From Climacium dendroides (Eukaryota; Streptophyta; Bryopsida; Hypnales; Climaciaceae): a stretch of DNA of 64,000 bases. The notes under the pieces are model-generated. The model did no database searches, had not been told where the DNA came from, and saw nothing but the letters and a program-made list of their open reading frames with translations. Where the stretch lies: positions 29,158,001-29,222,000 of the forward strand of contig OX467086.1 in the NCBI GenBank assembly GCA_950106755.1, read 5' to 3'. Shown here piece by piece: positions 34,784-46,810 of this stretch (position 1 is its first letter; each line of letters opens with the position of its first letter). The translations under genes were made by a program, and so were the position numbers.

Positions 34784-36892
34784 GAAACGTAGCAAAGTTA
34801 ATACAAAAAAAATTCAAACATACACAACAAAGGCAAACTTTGAAAGGACCCCAATGTCCTTCAAAGAAAGCTTCAACAACAACAACAATGAAGCTTGAAA
34901 TGCTCAAAAACACGCAAAATTTGGCAACTTGACCTAAATGACAAAAATCCAACTAAATGGCCAAAATCCAACTAAATGGACCCAAATGAAAACAAGGTGG
35001 TTCAAAATGAACCTAAGGGGTGTTTTGAGAGGAGAATGGGTGCCCTTATATACTCTTCCAAGGCCCCCCCCCTCCTCTTTTTTCCTACAAGGTAATCTTA
35101 TTAATTAAGATTTTCATCTAATTTGCCCAATTTTCACTTCTGCGCTGGTCCAAATTCCTAACTTTTGGAGAAATGCTCCAAATCACAAACGGATTGCACC
35201 ATTGGCTTCAGAAGGCCATTCTTAGCCAAATGGAACCCTCACCCCTTTTTCCTACGTCAAAATTACAAAGATTTCTAGCGCTAACTGGAAAACCAAAATT
35301 GAATAAAAACCCAACCTTTGGAGATCAACTTTGCTAAGAAAAGTAACTAGCCTAGGCTCTTTAGTAGGAATAAGGGAGTAAGAAAAGACCCCGCTTTGAC
35401 CTTAATCCGATTCCGTATGCTCCCCGTACGCCGGTCAACTCCATGATTAATCTTTAAATTTGCCAATTTTGGAGGATCTTGATGGTTTTGCATCTTTTGA
35501 CTATCGGAATGCCACGAAACTTATTGAAGCTTGTTATTAATATAAAAAAAACTATCCTAATTTTTAGTGAGATTTTACCGCTGCCTGGGTAATTTCTAGG
35601 AATTTTCCATTATTACTTCCAACGGTTGACTACCCGGAAAAAGATCTTTTGAAGATCAGAAAAAACCGAGAATTTTCATGGAACCTCTCATGGAGTTCCA
35701 CAAGGGATGTGCAAACTCATATTCCCGTTTTGCACATCTAAGGAGGGAGAATCAAATCCTGCTATCTCCTTTAACTTCCGATAAAAAAGGAATCTTCCAA
35801 ATAAAAGGGAATCTTGGTGAGCCGATTGCTCCGTTGGACTCCTGGCATGATTTCTACCTCAAACTACCGTACTTAAGTTGTAGATGCCCTCCTATGATTC
35901 GTCTTGAGTTTTCTTCACTTGCAGGCTAACAATTGGAGTTTCTACTATTTTGCCAATAGAATGGGAAAATTGAAACCTCTCTTTGGGAATCTATACTAAG
36001 GTTTTTACATAGTTCCCTTGGACCAATTTGGTTAGGATCTGTCACTGAAAGGTAGGTTTAGACAAGTTGGGCAATTTCTACTAAACATGGTTATTTTGTA
36101 CAATTTCTGGGTTTCTACCCTATCTACATGCAGAATTTGGTTACAAATAACAAGAAATGCCTCAATTAGGACCAATGGTCATATTGGTATGTGACATCTC
36201 CGTTTTGGTTATTCACTCTTTTTTGGGCTTTTTGTATATAAAACTACACTCAAAACTTTATAAAATCCCAAAAAAGCAATTCCGAATCATGAGTGACCAA
36301 ATGAGCACTCACACAACCCTAAAACAATTATAGTGATTTATCCTCGAGTCGAGGATAAGATGAGCCTGCAACCTTTGGGAAATCAAAGGTTTTTATATAT
36401 ATTAAGACATTGAAATCTCAACTTACCAAATAGTCTTAAAATTGAACAGTTATTATGATTTATCTTCAAGTCGAGGATAAAAATGAGACTACCAAAAGTC
36501 TCAATATAACGAATATGGCCTTGTCAAAGTCTTTTAAGGGTTAAATGAACCAACATGAAGGCTCAAAAATTTAATAGACCAGTAAACATCATTTAATTGT
36601 TGAGTTTATAGACTAATAAACATCATCACAATTGTGATATAAGTGCTCAACTTTAAACTCATCAAAGTTGAAATTATTGTATCTAGTGAAAAACATTGCA
36701 AAGAGGTGAAACATTCTACAAGTAGGAAAATCTTTGTCGCCCAAAGTTGAAAAAAATCCTTTTCATTTTGTTATAAGGTGTTTTGCATGAGAAGAACATG
36801 CCTACAAAACAACCTCCATTTGTAAGCTAGAATTCGTTTGCAAGTTGTTCCTCTTAACGAGTCATCCATTATGTCAACCACGTGGGGGGCCC
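34784..36892. other. Noncoding stretch with one unassigned short frame
   Basis: An 83-codon frame at 35678-35929 (+) begins MEPLMEFHKGCANSYSRF and ends LEFSSLAG; its mixed codon use is less AT-driven than its surroundings, but I recognise no family. A direct repeat TGATTTATC.TC.AGTCGAGG, followed by ATAA, occurs near 36335 and 36455. Nothing else supportable. Confidence 0.4.
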
Positions 36893-37070
36893 TTGGGTGA
36901 TGTTGGTTCAATATTTTTCATCCCCTAAAAGGTGGAATGGATGGAGCCTATGACCCTAGAATCAAACTTTGACACAACTCTCTAAAAATGTTATGTGATG
37001 CTTGTTCAATATCTCTTATCTCCTCAAGGATGGAGCCTACAATATAACTATGGAGTCAAATTTGACAACC
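36893..37070. repeat. Copies of the ~115-bp dispersed motif (site 2, tandem)
   Basis: Two partial units in tandem: GGTGATGTTGGTTCAATATT, CATCCCCTAAAAGG, GGAATGGATGGAGCCTATGA, AACTTTGACACAACTC, then GTTATGTGATGCTTGTTCAA, TATCTCTTATC, GGATGGAGCCTA, TATGGAGTCAAATTTGACAA. Confidence 0.72.
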
Positions 37071-40000
37071 CATAGTCATTATCTTCCATTTCTTCTTCAT
37101 TTATCAATGAAATTTCTTGGTTTTATTTTGCAAAGATGAAATCACATGTTGAATACATAACATTGCTTACCAATAAGGTATGATTGGGTTCCTTTGCATA
37201 CTTGAATATAGGCCCCCTACAATAAAGAAAATCGATTTATATGACTTGTCAACCAACTCCAATCCTTGAAATAATTAATAAATTCTTCCCAAGTATTTAA
37301 TAAAGCAATATACCTTCCTTGACATAGAGAAGACCATTGCCTAATTATACAATGTTATGACATTTGTCATCAAATTTTTTGTAAAAAGTTCAAATTAACA
37401 TGAATATTTGAAGAACAAATGAATAAAATTTATATTAAATACAAATTATATCAAGAAAAATTTAATTGTCATATTAGAAGGATATTATAGTATAAAATAT
37501 TATGGTATAAAGAAAATTCTTTTAATGCTTCATATTTAGAAACATGGTTATAGATCCTCAACTTCAAACTTCACTAAAATATTTATTTAAATAAAATTTT
37601 CAAAATTTCAAGTAGAGTAGAAATTTCACTTCAAAAGCATTCATTTTTTTCAAAAGCAAAATAAATTGTTTTGAATGCCAAAATCAAGTTTTAAAGGAAA
37701 AAAGCTCAAAGTTTTGAAATAGAATACACTAAATAGTGTACCATTTTTTTGATAAACTACCCCATGTAAAATGAAATTAAAACTAGAAATGTCTTGAACT
37801 TAATTCAATAATATAGCTATAGCATCAATAAAGTTGCATACAAAAATAAGATAAAAATCATCCATTCTTTAGTATGCACAAAGCTTGGTTAACCATCCAA
37901 AGGATGTAAAATGTCCTTGATGTCCTCTTAGGATTTATTAAAATCAATATGCGTCACAAATTCACTAGTCACTTTTTCATTTGTACAACTTTTCATTTAT
38001 CATTTTTGTTCAATTTCTGATGACATCTTTTAAGTGAAAACTTGCAACTTGATGAAATCATTTTAATGTTGCTTCTAGTACCACTAAAAACTTACACAAT
38101 GATCTTAGATTCAAGGTTTGATGAAGAATGGAAAAATAATCCATGATTGTTACCTACAATTTTCAAACTCACACTAATTAAATTTAATCAAAGAATCAAC
38201 CATTCGGTAGATTTGTATGTTCATTATCAAATGAATGTCTATTGTTGTGGACAAGATTTACACTTCCAAATTCATTTGATTCTCTCCTAGATTAAATGAA
38301 CAAATTTATTTTGTATTCCTACAAGGTGGTCACCCCCACCTTTTCTATTGTGCCTAGTTACTATTATTAGACTAATTGAATTTTCATATTTTCTTGTTGA
38401 ATGAGGTTCTAACTCACTAGATAATGCAACATTTGAATATTGTATGCAAAAGTTATGAAGGGTCAAAGTTTTTTTAGCAATGTTATAAAATCATTTTTTC
38501 AACATACAAACATTGATATTGATTTTGGATACATACGTAGAATGATGATGCCAATTTTAGGCTAGTTGCAATTTGGGGGGTATCTACCTTGAATGGTAGT
38601 GCACACTTTGATCACAATAACAATGGATGAAGTAATAGAGAATAACAAAGTGGTTGGCTTGTGCTCAAAGAATAATTGTATGGTCTTCATCACTTGCATT
38701 GCTAACATAATCTCAATGCAAGTAAGTTTGAGCCATTTGATTGCCTTACATTGCAATATAAGATTTTAAAATATACTTACAATATTGTAAAACAAACAAA
38801 AAATCACATCTTCAAAATTACAATTTTCAACTATAATTGTGTGCATATAGAATCCTATTGAGCAAATTGTTTAAAGAAGTTTCCAAATTGTGATCACCAA
38901 ATAATCCCTTGCCATATGCATATCAAGTTTAGAAAGGAAGCATTTTCCTCATGACTCAATTCAAGACCCCTTTTTTTGACTATATAATATTTACAAAATT
39001 CTTTAGTGACATAATTATTGACATTACAACCATTGCAATAAACAACAATATTTACTTTAAACTAGCCAAAAATTTGTAGAGAAATGTATTTCTATATGAG
39101 ACTCAGAAGGGGCAAAAATGGAGGATAAAATACATGCCTATTTTTCCCCATGGCAACCACACAATCATATGTGAAAGGTATGAGATTATCAATTTGACCC
39201 TAAAAAAATATTTTTTTTCCATTAAAAGCACCTTTACTTCCAAAATACTACACCACCACATGACCCTTGCCTTTTTGTTGACAAATTATGTTAATAATAA
39301 ATATATAGTTCAAACCACTCTTGTATTGGAATTAACTACATTGAGGCACTATTGACTTTTGCTTCATTTTTTATGATGTGGTTGAGGACAAGATCTTAGT
39401 TTTCAATGTGTAATTCACGACAAATTTCTAGGAAAATTAACTTGTATTTTGAATTTTAGTGAATTGGACTAAAGCAAAACACATTTTTTTCATTAAGGAC
39501 ATTAGATTTCTTTAGTATTGAGTGCAAAGAGACAATCAACATAACTACACGTGAAATCTAACACAACCTAAAGAAATTTGTGTCTCTTTTTATTTTTTAA
39601 GTCAAAGCAATTGTTCAAATCAATTCATTAGAATTGACTTAGATTTAACAATCTTTTTGGAGCTTTATAGATATCTTTTTAACAAGCCAAACTTTAGTCG
39701 GGTCAAATTGTTATCATGACTTCTTGGCAAAATTATTACCAAAATACAATAGATCTAAAGCTAATTAATCATGACATTTATGCTCTTGTATTTTAGATTT
39801 TGGTCCTCAATAATTCAATGGAATTGTACATTGTACTAAATTTGAAGCTTTCTTGAGAAAAACTATGTATATTAGAAGACTCTTAATCCCCAAAGGACAA
39901 TAAGCTCTTGTGAAGCTCAGTAGGTTTATACAAAGCCATTTATTAATGGATGTAAAGTGAATTGTTATAAAAAATACATACTTGTATTAGATTTTTGAAA

Positions 40001-40689
40001 CTATTACGGCATCGAAAGTTATAGGACTCAAAAGTTTAAGAGCAACTTGGGCAACGTGCTAATAGAGAGGACAAGTAGTCAGGCAAGCATTGAATATTTT
40101 TCCATTCACTTTGAATGCTGATATCTTGCAACCTAAAAAGACTAATATGCTGAAATTTTTTCCACATATTTTCATAGTAGTATAGGTCAATAATTTGTAA
40201 ATGAAATTGAGAAAAAAATTCTAATTTTCACTCTATACAGTAGAAATGGTAGTTTTTGAACAATTTTAGAACCATTAATAATTCATGAAAATTCATGAAT
40301 TATTCATGTGTAAATTCATGAAAATTTTAAATTATTTTTTTGTAGGTATTTAATTTAGAAAGGAGATATTTGTGTTGAATTTTGTGATTTTTATTCTTCC
40401 AAAGAAAGAATTCTCCAAAAATATCTAAATTTTGTTTATGTAGTAGGATTTTTTTGAACATCCTCTTAGTATAAGATTTTTTTGTGTAAGTTAGACACGT
40501 CTATTTTCTTTGAAAATTGGCACAAAAAAAACTAACATAACTACCTATCCAATGGTTTAAGTTTCCAAAGTTGGATATTGCCTACTCCTCGAAGTTGAGC
40601 CAGACTATGTTGACCTTGTTGGATTGGGCCTAAAATTACTTTTCTTCTAATTCTAAATGTTACAATCTTCTCAAAAATGCCTTTACTTA
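37071..40689. other. AT-rich noncoding stretch
   Basis: No gene or defined element recognised. About 40100-40270 contains a degraded fragment resembling the dispersed family (GCTGATATCTTGCAA, GTAGAAATGGTAGTTTTTGA). Short open frames carry no motif. Confidence 0.5.
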
Positions 40690-40925
40690 GATGATGTTGG
40701 TTCAATATCTCTTAGGCTATCTAAATGTAGAATGGAGCTTATAATTGAGGAGCCAAACTTTGAGACAACTTTTCCAAACTCCTCTAGGTGATGTTGGTTC
40801 AGTTTTATATCCTCCAAAGGTGGGATAGAATCTATAACTTTAGGGTCCAACTTTGAGACAACTCCTCAAAAAATGTATTGTGATGCTAGTCAGAATGTAA
40901 TGTGATGCTAGTTTAAAAACGTAAT
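40690..40925. repeat. Copies of the ~115-bp dispersed motif (site 3, tandem)
   Basis: At least two units: GATGTTGGTTCAATATCTCT, GAATGGAGCTTATA, CCAAACTTTGAGACAACTTT, then GGTGATGTTGGTTCAGTTTT, ATCCTCCAAAGG, TCTATAAC, GGGTCCAACTTTGAGACAAC, TCCTCAAAAAATGTATTGTG and ATGCTAG. The adjacent-unit spacing is about 105-110 bp. Confidence 0.72.
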
Positions 40926-42120
40926 GTGCAGAACATTGTATTTTGTGCATTGAACATATGTGGAAAATAGGCACTTTATTGTTTTTGAAAATTTCATTGA
41001 CTTTAGTAGAAGTCCTCATATCCTAGTTTTGACCTTTCAATTTGATTTTTGGATCAAGATAGTATTAAATTAATTAAAAAAATCTTAAAATGGCAAAAAT
41101 AGACATCCATTTGAAAGTTGTTTAATATAGTAAAAAAAATTTTAAAAGTGAAAAAACTACTATATGACATACATTATTTTAAATTTATTTCAAATTTATT
41201 TCAAATTAATATTTCAAAAACCTTTATTTCAAATTTCATATCAAAGTGACATACAACACAAAAGTTATGAGAAAAAAACATTTGATTGAGGCCAAGGGGA
41301 CCAAAAAAGGACAAGTGTTTTTTGCAATGACATCCAAAAACTAAACAAAAAGTCTAAGATTTGATTAATTTTATTTGTTTAAGAAAATTATAAATTTATG
41401 AATTCAAACATGGATCACATAGGAAAAGAAAATATGACAATATTACTTACCTCCTTTTACATATCAAAATTAAAATTGAAGTCATGAAAAAATATGAAAC
41501 TAAACTAAGGACATAATGTGCATAACTATAATCAATTTATTTATAGCTTCTAAAAATCTACTCTACAATTAATGCCAATGTGATTTTTCCCTCAAGATCC
41601 AATGTATTTGAGACTTGTCTCTATGAGCCTCTAACACTAAATATCTATAATTGCAATAGATACCAATGTAAAAAATCATCAATAATAATAACATTTAAAA
41701 AAATAGATTTTTGATGCTTAAAATAGACTTTACAAGATATTTAATCCAAAAAAACACCAAAATTAGTACATTGGTATGATTTTATTTAGCTTCAAATTTT
41801 AGTTGATATCATAATATAATGCCTTGGGCATTTATTGGTTAAACAAAAATCGTTAAAATTTGGTGGCTTCAACTACAATTTTGAAGTCATTATGCGGTGT
41901 CGTGCTACAAATGCAGGCACTATGTAAAAATATGTACATTTATATATTTTAGATAGATTTTGATATTTATAATGTAATAAAGAAGATGATGTCATTTGAG
42001 ATAGCTTCAAGGTGACGCCTTATCTTTGTTGTTACAGGCAACTATAAAGAGAACGATTCACTTGAGAGTTTCATCACATTTGATTTGATTTTTCTTTGTT
42101 TTTCATTTAGATTATACTAT
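40926..42120. other. AT-rich noncoding stretch
   Basis: Homopolymer-rich, no open frame or motif worth reporting. Confidence 0.5.
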
Positions 42121-42139
42121 GTTGAATTGGAGGTTTTTT

Positions 42140-42579
42140 TTTAAGTCCCAAGATGAAGAATCTCAACCGGAGCGAGAGTTTGAATTTCCTTTATCGCAAC
42201 TACCGGATCAGCCACAATAACCACTAGATCTTTCATTGCTACATAGGCGGCCAGAAAATGAAGTTGGGCCATCACGACCACCAAAACAACCTCGCGTAGA
42301 GAGACGATGGCACGACAATCTTCAACGTGACGCTCGAGCATTGGTGATTCTATTGCAAGTTGGATGTATTGAGCCGGCAGCCGTGAAGTTATATTTGAAG
42401 GGTGTTTGGAAGGTTTAAACGACGAGCAATATTATTGCATGGTGAGGCCTATTGAAGGGAGTCGTGGTCACCAACTATGGTTAGAGGGGCCAGTCAACCC
42501 TTTAACTAAGGCGGATCGTGCCGATTACGTTGCTGCTACTGTTAAACGCATCCTCAAATTCCTGCAGATGGAATGATAT
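42140..42579 (+). pseudogene. Broken reading frame of unknown family
   Basis: A coding-like stretch broken by an early TAA (42217) and a frame change near 42410. Before the change it reads with PENEVGPSRPPKQPRVERRW and DNLQRDARALVILLQVGCIE; after it, another frame reads EGLNDEQYYCMVRPIEGSRG, then HQLWLEGPVNPLTKADRADY, and ends KRILKFLQME with a TGA at 42577. Codon use in both parts is markedly less AT-driven than the flanks. A basic, proline-containing linker followed by a globular end would fit a transposon-encoded protein, but I do not recognise the family. An intron joining the two frames is possible, though no clean GT..AG pair was seen. Confidence 0.4.
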
Positions 42580-42999
42580 TTTGATTGAACCTCTAGTTTT
42601 TTACCTTTAATAGATGTATGTTGAATTTTAGTTCTTCATTCCTTATTTGGAGTGATTTTCTATAATAATTTTGTGTTTCAGAAGTAGTTGGAGGGAGAAA
42701 TTCAAATGGTTTGCCTTCTAGGTGAACTTGAAGTGAATTTTCTTCAAAGATAAAGATAAGGAGATAGTTGTGGGCCAAATAGGTGATCAATTATTGTTAG
42801 AGGAGTTTTGAGAGTGAGTTAAGGGCTGATCCCACTTGTTTGTGTGGTTGAAATGAAGATAGGGTGGAGAGAAAGGTGGGTACTATTCATCTTCTCTCCC
42901 GTTGTGAGTTTATGAAAGGACCCAAATGTTTGGAGGGGAATTGTGTTGTGAATTTGGAGAATTTTGGAATGAAATTTGGTGGAGTTGTGTATCATGGTG

Positions 43000-43600
43000 T
43001 CTTCTTTCTAATTTGATCTCACTTGCTTGATTTGAAGTTGTGAATCAAAAGTTGTGCTAGTTTGAGTGGAGGGAGGTTTGTTGCCTTCGAAATTAAAAGG
43101 CAGAGACTTCGATCGACCATAAAAGAAGGACAGGTTTTTGGTTTGCAATGAAATTTGAAGAAAGTTTAGAAAATTGAGTTAGATTTCTAGGAAGATTTCA
43201 TTCATTCCATTTGGAGCTTGTATGAGTGAGATATGAGTATAGAAGTGAAGGAGGGTCTGTCGCCTTTCTTTTCTTGAGGCCGAAACTTTGAGTGGCCATG
43301 AAAGATGAACAGAGTATTAGTTTGATTTGAATTTTGAAGAGAATGTAGGAAATTTTGTTATCTTTCTAAGAAGCTATCATTAGATGTGATTGAAGCATTT
43401 ATGAGTAAGTTGTGAGTGTGGAAGTGAAGGAGGGTCTGCTATCCTCACTTTTAGAGGCCGAAACTTTGGATGGCCATAGATATTGGTCAAAGTATTGGAA
43501 TGAATTGAAAATTTGAGGGAGTGGAGGGAATTGTATTGGATTTTCAGAGAGCTATTACTCATTCCATTTGAAGTTGTGAAGCAACGGTGGTGCTCATTCA
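43000..43600. repeat. Tandem array, unit about 179 bp
   Basis: The words GAAGTGAAGGAGGGTCTG, GAGGCCGAAACTTTG and GGCCAT recur at 43242 and 43421 (179-bp period), with a diverged third unit near 43063 (GAGTGGAGGGAGGTTTGTTG). The array lies just downstream of the broken frame at 42140-42579. It is unrelated by eye to the 164-bp array at 12440-14340. Confidence 0.75.
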
Positions 43601-44499
43601 AAGTTTAGCTTTGAAGTTGGAGTTGAGGTGGAGACTTGAAGTGATGATATGAAGTTGGAATTGAGATTTGAAGACATGAAGATTGAAGATTCGTGTGTTG
43701 TGGCTTGTGGCTTGTTATTCCTAGCCGGATTTGGAGGCTTTTTGTTTTTCAACTTTTCATTGTAAATCAGTTGCGGGCTCTGTAGATATCCAATATTAGC
43801 CCCGTTTTGTGTTTGTGGCGACGAAGTGGGATTGATCATCCACATAATCGGTCTTATTTGTTGTTTTCATTGGTGAAAGGCGTTTTCTGGTCACTATGGG
43901 TTTGAAATTTAGGAGCCAATCCTTCGGACGGTCAACTCGTGGTTTGGCCGTCCCGTTTTACCCATGCGAGGCCGTGGGTTCTTATCACCTATCCTTACCC
44001 TTACCTTTATAGAGCCACCACAGGATAGGCCAACAGGGAAGAGTTTGAAGATTGAAGAATGAAAACTAGAAGATTTGACTGAAGATTGAAGACGAAGTTC
44101 AAAGATTCATGAACAATAATAAAATGTAATGTCTTACAACCTCATTCTATACTTGGTCGATGAGTTTGCGGGTGAAGAGTTCACTTGCCTTCATCATCCT
44201 CGTTAGTGGACTGAATTTGCAAGTGACGAGGTCACTTACCTTCCTTGTCTTACAACATCCTTTATTCCTAAATCATATCTACTTGCAGCTAGAATCCCCG
44301 TGATTTCCCAAGGCAAACCGCTCTCAACTCGACAGCGGAAAAACAAAGAATGAAAAATGAAAGATTAGGTTTGACCTATAGTATCACATCTTTTGCCCCA
44401 AGATATCTTTTCTCTTGCAAACTTTCACTATAATATTACTTGATGTTGAGAGTATTGAATTTACATTAGAATTGCAAGTCTTTGCCCAAATATTACTTG
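43601..44499. other. Noncoding segment with GAAGATT-rich repeats
   Basis: Runs of GAAGATTGAAGA-like sequence occur at about 43670-43690 and 44045-44095. A moderately GC segment between (43900-44035) has no coding potential. A further short direct repeat (GCGGGTGAAGAGTTCACTTG / GCAAGTGACGAGGTCACTTA) lies at about 44168-44237. Confidence 0.45.
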
Positions 44500-45960
44500 A
44501 AATCAACTGTCGTAGCACAGGAAAGCAAAAATCCTTCTCTAAGGCTCAATGTTTCTTAAAAGAGGCCCTAAAGTGACTCGAGTATCGTTCCCACGAAGAT
44601 CGAATTTCCTAGGTTCACAATTACCGGAAAATGGTAAAGTGATGGTCACAAAACACACAAAAACACAAAACCCCAAGCAAAACAATAGACCGGAACTTCC
44701 ACTTGGCCTCCTTGTTTCCTTGGACAAACACGACCGGATCCCTCCGGTCCAACAATTACTAATACACTTTAGACCGGATCTTCCCGATCTAATAACACTG
44801 ACCAGATCGATTCCGGTCTAACACCCACTAGTTTATCACACAGACTCTCTAATTGGTTAGTTTACTACCCCACGGCTTTACACTACCCTGTAATTCACCC
44901 AACACTTCTATTCACATACCTTTGGTAGTTACATGTATTTACGTTTTTCAGACCGGAACCGGAACCCGCGTTTCCACAGATTTAACCTTAACCTCTAGTA
45001 TTCACATCCGGTCTAGATCTCTAATTGTAACCATGTGGATTTTAACCTCTCGACGAGGGATCTGCTTAATTGGGCTTTAGGAAGGAAGCTTAACTCCTAC
45101 CCTTCCTTTTTAAAGTGTTAGAAGTTTCACTATGTGATCAAACTTTCAAAAATAAACTTTCAAATCCTACAAATGAGAAAACAGACCGTTCTCACAACTG
45201 GAAAGGAAACGCAGTCGTGTCCAGCAGGTCACGCAAGCCGGTCTAATTTCTCCTAACCAATGCTACAACGACAGCCTACTGAGTTAGTCCTAAATCCGGT
45301 CTAAACTAGCGGGGAAGAGAGGAGAAACGAGCGCTGCGGAGGCGTGCTAACCCTTACTTTCCGGAGAGTGATCCTCAATCCGTACTCCCTTCCGAGTCCA
45401 CTCCTAGTCCACACTAGAGATCCCTTCTGCCTCCATCCACATGCACTAATTCAATATTGAATCGGATAAACTCAGCATCCGGGTACACCTTGTATCCACT
45501 TACACTCACTTTCCAGCCTGGACTTTCAAAACACGGACAAGTGTCAAGTACACACAACTATGATTTCTTTCAATCACGCCAAGAGCGAATTCCCAAGTAC
45601 TCATGAATATAAGAAGGTAAGATAAAGATGCACACCGGGACCAAAGAAGTCCCGGATTTAAATACTAAACTACTCCCTCAAAATCCTAACCTAAAAATAA
45701 CGCTCCAGCCAATCAGGGCTCAACACGTTTCATTCCCTTACTAATTTCTAGCCCTGTTGACTTTCACTCAAACTCCCACTACTTCCGCTAAAAGTGGATC
45801 TCAGATCCTATAATTACGGACCCGGTCACTTTCCAACTGCTAGTGGCCGTGTCACTCAAAAAAGTAATTTTTCTAATTATATACAACTATCCCTAAACTT
45901 CAGATTTTCACTACCCTATCCTCAGAAATTTACCCCACGTAACTTTCTAAGTTTTTAACT
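44500..45960. other. CCGG-rich noncoding segment
   Basis: Words built on CCGGTCT/AGACCGGA recur at least ten times (for example near 44690, 44732, 44771, 44812, 44951, 45008, 45238 and 45296), in a window that is otherwise AT-rich and poor in CpG. It lies downstream, on the minus strand, of the acidic reading frame at 46001-46810, and may be its 3' region or part of the same mobile element. Confidence 0.5.
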
Positions 45961-46000
45961 TCTTTACGGCCGGCTTCTTTCCGGTTCCGGTCTTCTGTCC

Positions 46001-46810
46001 CTAGCGTACCTTACCCCGAGCGGCAAGCTTCTTCTTTTTGGATGCTGCAGCCTTGGTCGCCCAAGTCTCTGCCAGTGCTTGATCCGGGTCAGAATATGGC
46101 TCCGAGTCCTCCTCAGTACTGGATTCTTCATCCTCGTCCTCTTCTTCTTCCTCTTCCTCCTCGTCATCGTCCTCTAGAATCGTCCTCTTCTTATGTGTCA
46201 TAATTGGAGGCTTCTTCTTCTGCGTGGTTGGTGTGGGCGGAACATTGGCCCTAGCACTCTGAAGAATGGTTTCCTCAATTGGTCTGCTCTTCCCGGATCC
46301 TTGCCCCTGTGATCCGGTCTTCCTTTCCTCCATTGACCCAGTTTCACTTTCCAAAGCTAAATTGAGTAGGGTGGAAGGAAATACCTTCTATGTCTTTGCA
46401 GGAGGAGGCGGAGAGACTGGAGATAACTCATTGAGGTCGATAAACTTGGTGCTCAGCCCTGGTTTGGGCACGTTCTTCTTCTCAGACGGTTCCGGTCCAG
46501 ACCTCATCTTCTCTTCAACTGCGGCCTTCACCTCTTCCGATGGTTCCCTCGCCTTGCTTGTTGTCTCCGCTTCTCCGGTCTTCTCTTCCTCAGCAACTTC
46601 TATTGCTTGCGCTGCATTAAGAGCAACGTCCGTTACTTCCCCCAGTAGGGAAGTCATTTCTCCTTTAGGCTCTGACCGGATGGAAGAACTTGGTACGTCC
46701 TCCATTTTGTCCTTCGCCTTTGCTTCTTCTTTGGTGACCGGAAGGGGTGCTGGTGCGAGTTCCGGTTTCGTTTCCGGTCCCTGCTCCTGCTCTCTTCTGA
46801 TTTCTGGTTT
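46001..46810 (-). pseudogene. Acidic, lysine-rich disordered protein frame, one nonsense codon
   Basis: One minus-strand frame of 270 codons runs from a possible splice acceptor (TTATTAG ending at 46811) to a TGA at 46001, broken only by a stop at 46388-46390. The first half includes KPELAPAPLPVTKEEAKAKD, a VAEEEKTGEAETT stretch and FIDLNELSPVSPPPP. The second half has KKKPPIMTHKKRTILEDDDE, a run of about 20 Glu/Asp, EEDSEPYSDPDQALAETW and a basic end KKKKLAARGK. It resembles the low-complexity linkers of retrotransposon-type or nuclear proteins, but no catalytic domain is present and I do not name a family. The plus-strand frame in the same place (46266-46814) is a shadow. It could be one exon of a living gene if the stop is removed by splicing. 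Confidence 0.45.

Noticed and set aside
43380..43845. Minus frames across the 179-bp array
   Set aside because: No motif; their text changes between repeat copies because 179 is not a multiple of three.
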